Counted from the first letter of the stretch, positions 28,443 through 40,259 are shown. The stretch is DNA of 64,000 nucleotides from Pseudoalteromonas sp. '520P1 No. 423' (GCF_001269985.1 NZ_BBZB01000001.1:868001-932000); one strand, 5' to 3'. Translations and numbers: made by a program. Notes: generated by a model not told the origin, from the sequence alone.

Positions 28443-29117
28443 ATGTCAAAATTTTTAATTGCCCCTTCAATTTTATCTGCAGATTTTGCGCGTTTAGGTG
28501 AAGATGTTGATGCTGTTTTACAAGCCGGCGCTGATGTTGTTCATTTTGATGTAATGGATAATCACTATGTACCAAATTTAACGATTGGTCCTATGGTATG
28601 TAAAGCATTAAGAGATTACGGTATTACGGCACCAATTGATGTGCATTTAATGGTAAAGCCGGTTGATACTATGATCACGCAATTTGCACAAGCAGGTGCA
28701 AGCATTATAACTTTTCATCCAGAAGCAAGTGAGCATATCGACCGTAGTTTGCAATTAATCAAAGAGCAAGAGTGTAAGGCGGGCTTAGTATTAAACCCTG
28801 CAACGCCATTAACATGTTTAGAATTTGTGATGGATAAGCTAGATGTTATTTTACTTATGTCTGTAAACCCTGGTTTTGGTGGTCAATCATTTATTCCTCA
28901 AACACTTGAAAAGCTAAAACAAGTGCGCAAACTCATTGATGAGTCTGGTTTTGATATACGTCTACAAGTAGATGGTGGCGTTAAAGTTGATAATATAAAA
29001 GAAATAGCGCAAGCAGGAGCTGACATGTTTGTTGCTGGCTCTGCGATATTCAATCAGCCTGACTATAAAGCAGTGATAGACAATATGAGAACTGAATTAG
29101 CGCAATTGTCGTTTTAA
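28443..29117 (+). CDS. rpe: Ribulose-phosphate 3-epimerase
   Basis: The 224-residue TIM-barrel enzyme shows [32 protein letters not shown] and [12 protein letters not shown], the three Rpe signatures. It interconverts ribulose-5-phosphate and xylulose-5-phosphate in the pentose phosphate pathway. In E. coli it is followed by gph and then trpS; here gph is absent and trpS follows after 202 bp. Confidence 0.97.
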   Translation: MSKFLIAPSILSADFARLGEDVDAVLQAGADVVHFDVMDNHYVPNLTIGPMVCKALRDYGITAPIDVHLMVKPVDTMITQFAQAGASIITFHPEASEHIDRSLQLIKEQECKAGLVLNPATPLTCLEFVMDKLDVILLMSVNPGFGGQSFIPQTLEKLKQVRKLIDESGFDIRLQVDGGVKVDNIKEIAQAGADMFVAGSAIFNQPDYKAVIDNMRTELAQLSF

Positions 29118-29319
29118 ATATACGCCACGGTAAGTTTTCTAATAGGTGTAAATGTAATAGCTGAAAATTTACCTTGCTTCAAAATCTGAAACAATTAAAA
29201 TTACCGATAAAATCCCGCCACAGTGTGGCTTCAATAGAGATGTTTTGGTTTATGACAAACCGACCTAATTATAAATAGGTAAAGCAGCGCTATTAATCAA
29301 ATAAGAGTGAAGAAATAAC

Positions 29320-30324
29320 ATGAGCAAGCCTGTAGTATTAAGTGGTATTCAGCCAACTGGTGGTATGACAATCGGTAACTATATTGGCGCTATAAACCAA
29401 TGGCTTACGCTACAAGAAAGCAGTGAGTGTTATTTCATGTTGGTAGATTTACATGCCATTACAACGCGCCAAGATCCTGCGTTATTACAGCAACGAGTAT
29501 TAGATGGCATCGCACTTTATACTGCCTGCGGTATCGATCCTAAAAAGTCATCTTTATTTGTACAATCTCAAGTACCTGAGCATGCACAATTAAGTTGGGT
29601 TTTAAACTGTTATGCGCAAATGGGTGAGCTTAACCGCATGACACAGTTTAAAGATAAATCAGCTAAAAATACCAATAATATCAATGTAGGACTTTATAGC
29701 TATCCAGTACTACAAGCTGCGGATATTTTATTATATCAAGCAACTCAAGTGCCAGTAGGTGAAGATCAAAAGCAACATTTAGAACTAACACGCGATATTG
29801 CTAATCGTTTTAACAATGTTTATGGTGATGTATTTACAGTACCAGAACCTTATATTCCAGAGTTTGGTGCACGTGTAATGAGCTTACAAGATCCAACTAA
29901 AAAGATGTCAAAGTCTGATGAAAATCCAAATGGCTACATCATGTTATTAGATGAGCCTAAAAAGATTGAAAAGAAACTTAAAAAAGCTGTAACAGATTCT
30001 GATGAACAAGCACGTATTTACTTTGATAATATAGAAAAACCAGGTGTTTCAAATTTACTAACTTTAATGTCGGTTGCGACTAAGCGTTCAATTGAAGATT
30101 TAGTACCAGAATACGAAGACAAAATGTATGGTCATCTTAAAAAAGATACCGCAGCTGCTTTAGTATCAATGATAGAGCCAATTCAAGCGCGTTTTAAAGA
30201 GATCCGCGAAGATCAAACTTTATTAAATCAAATAATGCGTGATGGTGCAGAAAAAGCGGGTGCACGATCAGAGCAAACACTTAAAGCTGTTTACGACGCT
30301 GTTGGTTTTATTCCACGCCCATAG
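29320..30324 (+). CDS. trpS: Tryptophan--tRNA ligase
   Basis: The 334-residue class I synthetase has the HIGH-equivalent TIGN at residues 17-20 and KMSKS at 195-199. It also has the [17 protein letters not shown] start and the [18 protein letters not shown] block of bacterial TrpRS. Length is standard. A strong terminator follows. Confidence 0.98.
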   Translation: MSKPVVLSGIQPTGGMTIGNYIGAINQWLTLQESSECYFMLVDLHAITTRQDPALLQQRVLDGIALYTACGIDPKKSSLFVQSQVPEHAQLSWVLNCYAQMGELNRMTQFKDKSAKNTNNINVGLYSYPVLQAADILLYQATQVPVGEDQKQHLELTRDIANRFNNVYGDVFTVPEPYIPEFGARVMSLQDPTKKMSKSDENPNGYIMLLDEPKKIEKKLKKAVTDSDEQARIYFDNIEKPGVSNLLTLMSVATKRSIEDLVPEYEDKMYGHLKKDTAAALVSMIEPIQARFKEIREDQTLLNQIMRDGAEKAGARSEQTLKAVYDAVGFIPRP

Positions 30325-30350
30325 TCATACTTTTAAGTTAGATAAATAAT

Positions 30351-30388
30351 AATTAGCGAGCGACTTTTAAGCTCGCTAATTCATTTTT
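30351..30388 (+). terminator. Intrinsic terminator after trpS
   Basis: AATTAGCGAGC and GCTCGCTAATT form a perfect 11-bp stem with a 9-nt loop (30351-30381), followed by a T-rich stretch. Confidence 0.85.
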
Positions 30389-30429
30389 AAACTCATATCC
30401 AAACTTCTTTTAAGCATTTAGGTTTTAAT

Positions 30430-31014
30430 ATGCTATTGATGATCGATAACTATGATTCTTTCACTTATAACCTAGTTCAATATTTTCAAAGGTTAGATGT
30501 TGAAGTATTAGTTAAGCGCAATGATGAAATATCCTGCGCTCAAGTAAAAGCACTCAAGCCTAAATATTTAGTTGTCTCTCCAGGTCCTTGCACACCTAAT
30601 GAAGCTGGCATATCTTTAGAACTTATCAATCAATTTAAAGGTCATACACCTATTTTAGGTGTTTGTTTAGGCCATCAAACTATAGCGCAATCATTCGGTG
30701 CTAAAATAATCCGCGCTAAAAAGGTGATGCATGGCAAAACATCCAAGATCATGCATAATAATAAAGGTGTTTTTAAGGGATTGGCATCACCTTTAACTGT
30801 ATGTCGTTATCATTCTTTAGTTGTTGATCCTAAAACATTGCCTGAAGCATTAGAGGTAACAGCATGGCTAAATAATGAGGAAAATGAGTTATCAGAAATT
30901 ATGGGATTCAAACATCGCTCTTTAGCATTAGAAGGTGTGCAGTTTCACCCAGAGGCCATTTTAACTGAGTCAGGTTTAGAGCTGTTAGATAACTTTATAA
31001 AACAATATCGCTAG
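30430..31014 (+). CDS. pabA: Glutamine amidotransferase of anthranilate/aminodeoxychorismate synthase
   Basis: The 194-residue class I amidotransferase has the catalytic triad C79 (ILGVCLGHQ), H173 and E175 (VQFHPEA). It supplies ammonia to TrpE or PabB. Because it stands alone near argD/ast and not in a trp operon, PabA or a dual-function subunit is more likely than TrpG, but sequence alone does not separate these roles. Confidence 0.9.
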   Translation: MLLMIDNYDSFTYNLVQYFQRLDVEVLVKRNDEISCAQVKALKPKYLVVSPGPCTPNEAGISLELINQFKGHTPILGVCLGHQTIAQSFGAKIIRAKKVMHGKTSKIMHNNKGVFKGLASPLTVCRYHSLVVDPKTLPEALEVTAWLNNEENELSEIMGFKHRSLALEGVQFHPEAILTESGLELLDNFIKQYR

Positions 31015-31085
31015 GTTATAGGTTGAGATGACTTATTGTTATGACATAATTTTGCTTATTAAAGCGTAAGTTATGGGAGTCAGCT

Positions 31086-31625
31086 ATGACAACTGCCATT
31101 ACAGCTAAAACATTAGCTGAACTCAATGATGTTGACCCTTATCAAGCATTTGTATTAGGTATGTTCCATGATGTCGGTAAAATTGAATTAGTGCGCTTAT
31201 ATTTGAGGACATTCGATACACTCTGGGAGCAGCAAACCAAAGATAGCCGCGATAATAAAGAAAAAGATTTACACGATGCATTATTAGCACTTAAACCCGA
31301 CCCATTATGTTTACGCAACTTAATGGTAGAGCACTCAGTTGACCTCTCATATAAATTGAGCAGTAAAATGGGCTTTAAATATTTACCAATACAAAGCGCA
31401 ATGGCGCAATTAGCCAATAATACTGAATTTTCAGAAATGGATGACTTGGCTAAAGTAGTTGCTAAAGCGCAATGTTATGGTCAGTACAAAAAATTAAAAG
31501 AACATAATTTAGTAGAAGCAGACGAAGTGAAAGCATGGTTTAGTAGTTATCAATTTAAAATGATCGAACTTAAAACATTAGCGAGCACCACTTTGCACAA
31601 CCTGCAGTTAAGAATTGAGTATTAA
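31086..31625 (+). CDS. Short HDOD-type protein
   Basis: The 179-residue protein matches the C-terminal part of HDOD signalling proteins, with GMFHDVGKIEL near residue 25 carrying a conserved HD pair. Typical HDOD proteins are about 280 residues and have roughly 100 residues before this point. The frame starts with ATG 31086 and a GGGAG ribosome-binding site, and no missing N-terminal part is visible in the 71 bp after pabA. It is therefore a naturally short variant or an N-terminally deleted gene. HDOD domains are regulatory and often lack catalytic activity; no partner is evident here. Confidence 0.7.
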   Translation: MTTAITAKTLAELNDVDPYQAFVLGMFHDVGKIELVRLYLRTFDTLWEQQTKDSRDNKEKDLHDALLALKPDPLCLRNLMVEHSVDLSYKLSSKMGFKYLPIQSAMAQLANNTEFSEMDDLAKVVAKAQCYGQYKKLKEHNLVEADEVKAWFSSYQFKMIELKTLASTTLHNLQLRIEY

Positions 31626-33162
<1,537 letters not shown>

Positions 33163-33201
33163 TTTAAAGCTTTGTAGAGTTACTTATTGAGTAACGTATT
33201 T

Positions 33202-33229
33202 AAAGGTGGTTTTTAACCACCTTTTATTT
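33202..33229 (+). terminator. Hairpin terminator/attenuator between argD and astA
   Basis: AAAGGTGGTT and AACCACCTTT form a 10-bp stem with a 3-nt loop, followed by TTATTTT. Since astA follows on the same strand only 32 bp later, it may give partial termination and lower expression of astA-astD relative to argD. Confidence 0.75.
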
Positions 33230-33260
33230 TCATTATAAACATAAGGGAGTAAGCGGCACT

Positions 33261-34277
33261 ATGATGGTTATTCGCCCAATCCGAAAAAGTGATTTTGCTG
33301 AATTAGTTAAAATAGCAGACGAATCTGGTCATGGCTTTACTTCATTACCTAATAATGAAGAATTGTTAGCTGCTAAAATAGCACGCTCAGAAGCTTCATT
33401 TATAAAAACAGTTGATTGCCCACAAGATGAAGGTTATTTATTTGTTTTAGAAAATACTGAAACAGGTGAAGTTGTTGGTACATCAGCAATCGAAGCGGCT
33501 GTTGGTTTAGATGATGCTTTTTATCATTATCATTTGAGCAAGGTGATCCATTCATCTCGCACTTTAAATGTTTATAACCCAGTTGAAATTCTTACTTTAT
33601 GTAATGATTACACTGGCGCAACCGAATTATGTACTTTATTTTTACGCGAACAAGCCCGTAAAAATGGCAATGGTAAATTATTATCAAAAGTACGCTTTAT
33701 GTTTATTAAAGAACATGAAGACAGATTTGCAGATACATTATTAGCAGAAATGCGTGGTGTTTCTGATGAGAATGGTAAAAGTCCATTCTGGAAATGGTTA
33801 GAAGAGCACTTCTTTTCTATGGATTTCCCAACAGCCGATTATTTAACTGGCATAGGCCAGAAAGTATTTATCGCAGAGTTAATGCCTAAATACCCAATTT
33901 ATGTCAACTTGCTAAGCAAAGAAGCACAAGAGGTTGTAGGTCAAGTGCATGAAAAAACTAAGCCAGCAATTCAATTGCTTAAAAATGAAGGTTTCACCTT
34001 TAATGGCTATGTAGATATTTTTGATGCCGGCCCAACCGTTGAAGCAAAATTAAATAATATTCGTACAGTAAGATCATCAAGTCATAAAAAAGTCATTATT
34101 GGTGATAACGCTGGCGGTCAACAAGTTATGATTGCAAATACAGAGCTTGAAAACTTTAGAGCGACATTAGCTGATTTATCATTTGATAAAGACGGCGACG
34201 ATATTGTGATCACAGCAAAAATGGCTGAAGCATTACAAATAAGCGAAGGCGATACAATTCGCATTGCAACTGTTTAA
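33261..34277 (+). CDS. astA: Arginine N-succinyltransferase
   Basis: The 338-residue protein matches AstA from its MVIRPIRKSDFAELVKIA start through the EILTLCNDYTGATELCTLFL block. It transfers succinyl from succinyl-CoA to arginine in the first step of the AST pathway. The family usually starts MxxIRP, so either of the first two Met codons could be used; a GGGAG ribosome-binding site lies 12 nt before the first. A cluster of four REP-like repeats separates it from astD. Confidence 0.95.
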   Translation: MMVIRPIRKSDFAELVKIADESGHGFTSLPNNEELLAAKIARSEASFIKTVDCPQDEGYLFVLENTETGEVVGTSAIEAAVGLDDAFYHYHLSKVIHSSRTLNVYNPVEILTLCNDYTGATELCTLFLREQARKNGNGKLLSKVRFMFIKEHEDRFADTLLAEMRGVSDENGKSPFWKWLEEHFFSMDFPTADYLTGIGQKVFIAELMPKYPIYVNLLSKEAQEVVGQVHEKTKPAIQLLKNEGFTFNGYVDIFDAGPTVEAKLNNIRTVRSSSHKKVIIGDNAGGQQVMIANTELENFRATLADLSFDKDGDDIVITAKMAEALQISEGDTIRIATV

Positions 34278-34287
34278 TTAAGTAAGT

Positions 34288-34428
34288 TATTCCCGGTACT
34301 TGCTATCGGGGATCTAAACATATTTCATTCCCGAAATCTTTTATCGGGAATCTAAGTTACGTCATTCCCGAAGTGCTTTATCGGGAATCTAAAGATATGT
34401 CATTCCCTAAGGCTTTTATCGGGGATCT
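34288..34428 (+). repeat. Cluster of four REP-like palindromes between astA and astD
   Basis: Four copies of an imperfect palindrome, each starting near GTCATTCCCGA and ending near ATCGGGAATCT, are spaced about 37-38 bp apart (beginning near 34288, 34324, 34361 and 34399). They belong to the same family as the arrays at 37917, 43059 and 45623. Each can fold into a hairpin with the stem ATTCCCGA/TCGGGAAT. Confidence 0.85.
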
Positions 34429-34488
34429 TGTTTTTATATCGAACTGTGACAAACAAATAATAGCCAAACAAATATAAGAGAGATTGAA

Positions 34489-35955
34489 ATGACTCATGCA
34501 GCTCAATTTATCAATGACCTATGGTCAGCAGGCGAAGGCGCCGAATTTAATTCAGTAAACCCAGCAAAAAATGAAGTGATCTGGACCGCTAATAGCGCGT
34601 CAGAACAACAAGTAGATACAGCTGTAAAATCAGCGCGTAATGCTTTTTTTTCTTGGAGTGATTTAAGCTTTAAAGAAAGACTAAACATAGTTAAAAAGTT
34701 TGGTGAAGTATTAGGCGAAAATAAAGAACAAATGGCTGATGCAATCGCAAAAGAAACAGGCAAGCCAATTTGGGAAACACGCACTGAAGTCGGCGCTATG
34801 ATGGGAAAAATTGCTATCTCTGAAAAAGCATACCACGAACGTACTGGTACAGTCGAAAACGCTATGCCAGTAGGTAAAGCGGTAATTCGTCATAAAGCAC
34901 ATGGTGTAGTGGCTGTATTTGGTCCTTATAACTTCCCTGGTCACTTACCTAACGGTCATATCGTTCCTGCATTATTAGCAGGTAACACCGTGGTATTTAA
35001 ACCATCTGAATTAACCCCTATGGTAGCTGAGCTAACTCTTAAGTTATGGCAACAAGCAGGTTTACCAGCTGGCGTAATTAACTTAGTGCAAGGTGAAGTT
35101 GAAACAGGTAAAGCATTAGCATCACATCGTGGAATTGATGGTTTATTCTTTACAGGTTCTTCTCGTACTGGTCATTTTATACATGAGCAATTTTCAGGTC
35201 AGCCGGGCAAAATTTTAGCAATTGAAATGGGTGGTAATAACCCATTAATCGTAAAAGATGTTGCTGATACTAAAGCTGTGGTTCACGATATTATTCAATC
35301 TGCATTTATCTCAAGCGGTCAGCGTTGTACATGTGCACGTAAACTGTTTTTACCACAAGGTGAGCAGGGCGATTTAATATTAAGCCAATTAATCGCAGCA
35401 ACTAAAGCGATTAAGGTCGGTTTTTATGATGATCAAGAACAACCATTTATGGGTTCTATGATTTCAATCGGTGCAGCTAAATCTATGGTTGCAGCACAAA
35501 GCCAGTTAATTGAATTAGGCGCTACGAGCTTAGTTGAATTAGTACATACAGAAAATACCGGTTTTGTATCACCAGGTATTTTAGAATGTACTAACGTAAG
35601 TGACTTCCCTGATGATGAGCATTTTGGCCCATTATTAAAAGTATTCCGCTACACAGACTTTGATCAAGCAATTGAGCTAGGTAATGATACGGCTTACGGT
35701 TTATCTGCTGGCCTACTAAGTGATAACAGTGAAGATTATGATTACTTCTTACGTCGTGTACGTGCAGGTATCGTAAACTGGAATCGTCCAATTACAGGTG
35801 CATCAAGTGCAGCACCATTTGGTGGTATTGGCGCATCAGGCAACCACAGAGCAAGTGCATATTATGCTGCTGATTACTGTGCATACCCGGTAGCATCAGT
35901 TGAGCTAGATAAAGTAGTATTACCAGCGACATTAAGCCCAGGTTTAAGCTTGTAG
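34489..35955 (+). CDS. astD: Succinylglutamate-semialdehyde dehydrogenase
   Basis: The 488-residue aldehyde dehydrogenase has [28 protein letters not shown], the catalytic Glu in [10 protein letters not shown] and the catalytic Cys in [11 protein letters not shown]. It oxidises N-succinylglutamate semialdehyde with NAD+ in arginine catabolism. It is separated from astA by REP-like repeats, so co-transcription is uncertain. A terminator follows. Confidence 0.96.
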   Translation: MTHAAQFINDLWSAGEGAEFNSVNPAKNEVIWTANSASEQQVDTAVKSARNAFFSWSDLSFKERLNIVKKFGEVLGENKEQMADAIAKETGKPIWETRTEVGAMMGKIAISEKAYHERTGTVENAMPVGKAVIRHKAHGVVAVFGPYNFPGHLPNGHIVPALLAGNTVVFKPSELTPMVAELTLKLWQQAGLPAGVINLVQGEVETGKALASHRGIDGLFFTGSSRTGHFIHEQFSGQPGKILAIEMGGNNPLIVKDVADTKAVVHDIIQSAFISSGQRCTCARKLFLPQGEQGDLILSQLIAATKAIKVGFYDDQEQPFMGSMISIGAAKSMVAAQSQLIELGATSLVELVHTENTGFVSPGILECTNVSDFPDDEHFGPLLKVFRYTDFDQAIELGNDTAYGLSAGLLSDNSEDYDYFLRRVRAGIVNWNRPITGASSAAPFGGIGASGNHRASAYYAADYCAYPVASVELDKVVLPATLSPGLSL

Positions 35956-35985
35956 AAAACTAATTCTAATAAAGAACAACAATGC

Positions 35986-36021
35986 AAAAGGCCTTAGATT
36001 GGAACATCAAAGGCCTTTTTT
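35986..36021 (+). terminator. Intrinsic terminator after astD
   Basis: AAAAGGCCTT and AAGGCCTTTT form a 10-bp stem with a 14-nt loop, followed by T residues. Confidence 0.85.
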
Positions 36022-36096
36022 CTATTCTCTCTAGTATTTCCGATTTATATCTGTTTAAATCAAATTTATAAAAAATAAAAACGACAAAGGTATTTT

Positions 36097-36441
36097 ATGG
36101 TTACCGACCAGCAAGGTTATGATGATCTCATCATGTATTTAACACAGCATTTATCTATCTTTGAAAAACCTGGTGAAGTCGCACCTAACGCACCTACCGT
36201 GATCACTTTAATCGAAGACGATATTGCTGAGCAGATCATTGCATTATGTCAACAACATACTGAACTAGATACAGATCAACGTGGTGAAATAGTCAGAGAA
36301 GTTGATGGCATCGTTTATGATTTACAAGAAGTATTATCTGGTGTGATCCATCAACCGGTTACCATTGAGCAGCATGCATTTATTGATGAGTTTTCTACTT
36401 TAGTTAAAAACTTATTTGACTCTGCAATTGCAAATCTTTAA
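36097..36441 (+). CDS. DUF3802 family protein
   Basis: The 114-residue soluble acidic protein starts MVTDQQGYDDLIMYLTQHL and ends with FIDEFSTLVKNLFDSAI, a pattern I associate with DUF3802 proteins found next to astD in Shewanella and relatives. It is predicted to be helical, with no signal peptide and no cysteine except one near residue 72. Its function is unknown. Confidence 0.72.
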   Translation: MVTDQQGYDDLIMYLTQHLSIFEKPGEVAPNAPTVITLIEDDIAEQIIALCQQHTELDTDQRGEIVREVDGIVYDLQEVLSGVIHQPVTIEQHAFIDEFSTLVKNLFDSAIANL

Positions 36442-36594
36442 ATAACAAACAGATCTGACGATCCCAGGAAAGTTATTTTGGATCAATTTACATTTTCCTC
36501 AGTTTTAAATAAAAATTTATCTCATTTTGTTGCACTAAATCCTCATATAATTAATATGCATTAATATACTTATATATATCAAATAGGAATTAAA

Positions 36595-36999
36595 ATGCAG
36601 GCAAATGTAAAGTGGGTTGAAGGTGATACATTTATAGGTAAATCTGACTCAGGTCATAACGTAGTATTTGATACTGGTTCTGACGGTGCGGCACCAAGCC
36701 CAATGGAAATGGTTTTAATGTCTGTAGGGTGTTGTTCTTCAGTAGATGTTGTCAGTATCTTAAAAAAATCACGTCAAGACGTAACAGCAGCACGTGTAGA
36801 GTTAAGTAGTGAAAGAGCAGAAACTGCACCACGCGTATTTAAAAAAATTAATCTACATTTTGTTGTAACAGGCAATGATGTTTCTGAAAAACACGTAGAG
36901 CGCGCAGTAAAACTATCAGCTGAAAAGTACTGTTCAGTTGCTTTAATGCTAGAAGCATCAGTAGAAATTACCCATAGCTTTGAAGTATTAGCTGTATAA
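36595..36999 (+). CDS. OsmC family protein (YhfA type)
   Basis: The 134-residue protein has the OsmC fold pattern, with redox cysteines in LMSVGCCSSVDV (near residue 45) and in EKYCSVALML (near residue 109). OsmC proteins are thiol-dependent hydroperoxide reductases; the YhfA branch is of uncertain substrate. In E. coli yhfA lies beside crp and prkB; here speD follows directly and no crp is present between them. Confidence 0.88.
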   Translation: MQANVKWVEGDTFIGKSDSGHNVVFDTGSDGAAPSPMEMVLMSVGCCSSVDVVSILKKSRQDVTAARVELSSERAETAPRVFKKINLHFVVTGNDVSEKHVERAVKLSAEKYCSVALMLEASVEITHSFEVLAV

Positions 37000-37085
37000 A
37001 GCTTTTTTGCAGAGCTTTTTTCGTATAAGATTTTAACAATTAAGCTCTGCAAGCGCAGATATACTCAACAAGGAATGTTTTTTTA

Positions 37086-37898
37086 GTGCACAGACCATTT
37101 GAAAAACTCAAACTGCACGGCTTCAATAATTTAACCAAAAGTTTAAGCTTTAGCATTTATGATATTCGCTACGCTAAAACACAGCTACAACGTAAAGAAT
37201 ACTTAGATTATATTAGTCAGCGTTATAGTGCAGAGCGCTTAACTAATATTCTAGAAGAAGTGGTTGATATTATTGGTGCAAATATACTTAATGTTGCACG
37301 CCAAGATTATGATCCACAAGGTGCCAGTGTTACCTTACTTATTTCAGATGAATCACAATTAGAAAGTGAAGCGCAAAGCTCAGTACAAGAAGCAAGACCA
37401 GGTCCTTTACCTGATTCAGTTGTCGCGCATTTAGATAAAAGCCATATTTGTGTTCATACTTATCCAGAAACCCATCCAGTAGAAGGTATTTGTACTTTTA
37501 GAGTTGATATAGAAGTATCAACCTGTGGTGTGATTTCTCCACTAAAAGCCGTTAATTATTTAATTCACACGTTGGAATCTGACATCGTCACTTTAGATTA
37601 CCGGGTAAGAGGATTTACCAGAGACGAATCAGGTAAAAAGCATTACATAGATCATGCTATCAACTCAATTCAAAACTTCATGACTCAAGATACCTTATCA
37701 GCCTATCAAATGCTTGATGTAAACATTTATCAAGAAAACCTTTTCCATACCAAAATGGTGCTCAAAGAATTTAATTTAAACCAATATTTATTTGGTATCA
37801 CAAAGCGTGATTTATCAGAACAAGAACAAAAAGATATTACCCATAAATTAAAAAGTGAAATGAAAGAGATATTTTACGGCAGAAATTTTTCAGAGTAA
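37086..37898 (+). CDS. speD: S-adenosylmethionine decarboxylase proenzyme
   Basis: The 270-residue proenzyme of the Gram-negative class 1A type has the self-cleavage site [13 protein letters not shown], with Ser119 becoming the pyruvoyl group. It makes decarboxylated AdoMet for spermidine synthesis. The start is GTG at 37086, with AAGGA about 11 nt upstream; the intervening ATG at 37076 is out of frame. speE is not in the window. The 139-bp repeat array begins 19 bp after the stop. Confidence 0.94.
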   Translation: MHRPFEKLKLHGFNNLTKSLSFSIYDIRYAKTQLQRKEYLDYISQRYSAERLTNILEEVVDIIGANILNVARQDYDPQGASVTLLISDESQLESEAQSSVQEARPGPLPDSVVAHLDKSHICVHTYPETHPVEGICTFRVDIEVSTCGVISPLKAVNYLIHTLESDIVTLDYRVRGFTRDESGKKHYIDHAINSIQNFMTQDTLSAYQMLDVNIYQENLFHTKMVLKEFNLNQYLFGITKRDLSEQEQKDITHKLKSEMKEIFYGRNFSE

Positions 37899-37916
37899 GG
37901 TTTGTATCTTAGCCTC

Positions 37917-38976
37917 GTCATTTCCGAATGGTCCTATCGGAAATCTCAGCATCTGATATAAAGTCTTAAACAAGATCCCCGATAAAACACTTCGGGGATG
38001 ACAGGTTTTAAGTTCATAGTTTTAGTTTCAGATTTAGAACTATAAAAGTTGAAGCGTCATTTCCGAATGGTCCTATCGAAAATCTCAGCATCTGATATAA
38101 AGTCTTAAACAAGATCCCCGATAAAATACTTCGGGGATGACAGGTTTTAAGTTAATAGTTTTAGTTTCAGATTTAGAACTATAAAAGTTGAAGCGTCATT
38201 TCCGAATGGTCCTATCGAAAATCTCAGCATCTGATATAAAGTCTTAAACAAGATCCCCGATAAAATACTTCGGGGATGACAGGTTTTAAGTTAATAGTTT
38301 TAGTTTCAGATTTAGAACTATAAAAGTTGAAGCGTCATTTCCGAATGGTCCTATCGAAAATCTCAGCATCTGATATAAAGTCTTAAACAAGATCCCCGAT
38401 AAAACACTTCGGGGATGACAGGTTTTAAGTTCATAGTTTTAGTTTCAGATTTAGAACTATAAAAGTTGAAGCGTCATTTCCGAATGGTCCTATCGGAAAT
38501 CTCAGCATCTGATATAAAGTCTTAAAAAAGATCCCCGATAAAACACTTCGGGGATGACAGGTTTTAAGTTAATAGTTTTAGTTTCAGATTTAGAACTATA
38601 AAAGTTGAAGCGTCATTTCCGAATGGTCCTATCGGAAATCTCATCATCTGATATAAAGTCTTAAACCAGATCCCCGATAAAATACTTCGGGGATGACGGG
38701 TTTTAAGTTCATAGTTTTAGTTTCAGATTTAGAACTATAAAAGTTGAAGCGTCATTTCCGAATGGTCCTATCGGAAATCTCAGCATCTGATATAAAGTCT
38801 TAAACAAGATCCCCGATAAAACACTTCGGGGATGACGGGTTTTAAGTTCATAGTTTTAGTTTCAGATTTAGAACTATAAAAGTTGAAGCGTCATTTCCGA
38901 ATGGTCCTATCGAAAATCTCAGCATCTGATATAAAGTCTTAAACAAGATCCCCGATAAAACACTTCTGGGATGTCA
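37917..38976. repeat. Tandem array of 139-bp units, about 7.6 copies, carrying REP pairs
   Basis: The motif GTCATTTCCGAATGGTCC recurs at 37917, 38056, 38195, 38334, 38473, 38612, 38751 and 38890, an exact period of 139 bp; the eighth unit is cut short near 38976. Each unit contains one REP-like palindrome in plus orientation (TTTCCGA ... TCGGAAA) and one in minus orientation (GATCCCCGAT ... CGGGGATGAC), so each is a BIME-like inverted pair. Units differ at only a few positions. No ORF of substance crosses the array. It lies between the convergent speD and prkB. Confidence 0.95.
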
Positions 38977-39019
38977 TAAGTTGTTGATTGTTTTAAATAT
39001 GGAACCTAGAACCTAGATC

Positions 39020-39919
39020 CTAAACTGGCAATCCTGCAGGTGCTAAATTCATCGAAGCACGTTTTTTAACGATAATATCTTCTATTAACGGTCTCAGTAT
39101 TAACTCCATTGCTAAACCCATTTTACCACCGGGCACCACCATAGTATTAATACGTGACATAAAGCTGCCTTCTATCATCTGTAAATAGTAAGGAAAGTTA
39201 ACATCGGCAATATCTCTAAAACGAATTACAACAAAACTTTCATCTAGTGATGGAATATCTTTGGCGCTAAAAGGGTTTGAAGTATCAACGGTTGGCACAC
39301 GCTGGAAGTTTATATGCGTACGTGAAAATTGCGGTGTAATATGGTTTATATAATCATCCATACTACGGACAATAGAGTCTCTTACGGCTTCATGCGAGTG
39401 GCCACGCTCACGAGTATCGCGAATAAGCTTTTGTATCCACTCTAAGTTGATTATTGGCACCATGCCAATTAATAAGTCGACATGTTTGGCAACATTGTGT
39501 TCGTCATCAACTACGCCACCATGTAAACCTTCATAAAACAGGACATCAGTTGTCGCCTCTAAATCTTGCCAAGGAGTAAAAGTGCCTGGTAATTGATTAT
39601 ATGGCACAGCAGCATCAAAGGTATGTAAATAGCGGCGGGTTTTGCCTTGGCCTGATTCGGCATAACTAGTAAATAAATTTTCCAGTGCCGAAAAATCATT
39701 AGCCTCAGTACCAAAGTAGCTAATATGTTTACCATCTTGTTGGGCTTCACGTACACGTTTATCCATTTCAGGGCGGGTATAACGATGAAAACTATCGCCT
39801 TCAATGGTAGCTGCATTAATGTTTAAGCTACGAAAAATATGCTGAATAGCGTTAGTAGTGGTTGTAGTACCTGCGCCTGATGAACCTGTAATCGCAATTA
39901 TAGGGTGCTTAACTGACAT
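39020..39919 (-). CDS. prkB: Phosphoribulokinase-like protein PrkB
   Basis: The 299-residue protein has the P-loop GSSGAGTTTT near residue 12 and the phosphoribulokinase/uridine kinase pattern IEGDSFHRYTRPEMD and YEGLHGG. Members of this family (E. coli PrkB/YhfK neighbourhood) are widespread in gammaproteobacteria without a Calvin cycle, and their true substrate is not established. It is convergent with speD across the repeat array. Confidence 0.93.
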   Translation of the reverse strand: MSVKHPIIAITGSSGAGTTTTTNAIQHIFRSLNINAATIEGDSFHRYTRPEMDKRVREAQQDGKHISYFGTEANDFSALENLFTSYAESGQGKTRRYLHTFDAAVPYNQLPGTFTPWQDLEATTDVLFYEGLHGGVVDDEHNVAKHVDLLIGMVPIINLEWIQKLIRDTRERGHSHEAVRDSIVRSMDDYINHITPQFSRTHINFQRVPTVDTSNPFSAKDIPSLDESFVVIRFRDIADVNFPYYLQMIEGSFMSRINTMVVPGGKMGLAMELILRPLIEDIIVKKRASMNLAPAGLPV

Positions 39920-39940
39920 TTTTTATTCTTCTTATTATAT

Positions 39941-40246
39941 AAATTTGCTACGCATATTTATTATGGCCACTGCGTGGCGATGAAATAAGTTTAATTTTAT
40001 AAGCTGAACTATTTCAACATATGCTCTTTCGTTTTATATAAAGTAAATGGCAGTACGCTATAGGTCAAGTTTATTAATCTAGATTGATATATCTAAATCG
40101 ATAAAAAATGATGTTAGCTGAAATATAAATCTTATAATGAACATATGATCCTTCATATAAATGGGGGAAGTGTTAACGGTAAGCTATAGTTATAAATTCA
40201 AAATACTTTCCACGTAGTGGATTAATAAAAATGCGCAGCAGATTTA
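39941..40246. repeat. Inverted pair of family-2 palindromic repeats between prkB and radC
   Basis: A block at 39941-39983 (GCTACGCAT ... CCACTGCGTGG) reappears in reverse complement at 40204-40246 (GCTGCGCAT ... CCACTACGTGG), leaving about 220 bp of AT-rich sequence between. A third copy follows rlmB (12929). The layout, terminal inverted repeats of about 40 bp around a short non-coding core, is that of a small non-autonomous element. It also fills the whole upstream regions of prkB and radC, so it may carry their promoters. Confidence 0.65.
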
Positions 40247-40259
40247 TAAGGAAATGAAT

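Noticed and set aside
37917..38976. CRISPR array
   Set aside because: The whole 139-bp unit, including any would-be spacer, is repeated almost identically, and no cas gene is near. It is a tandem BIME-like array.
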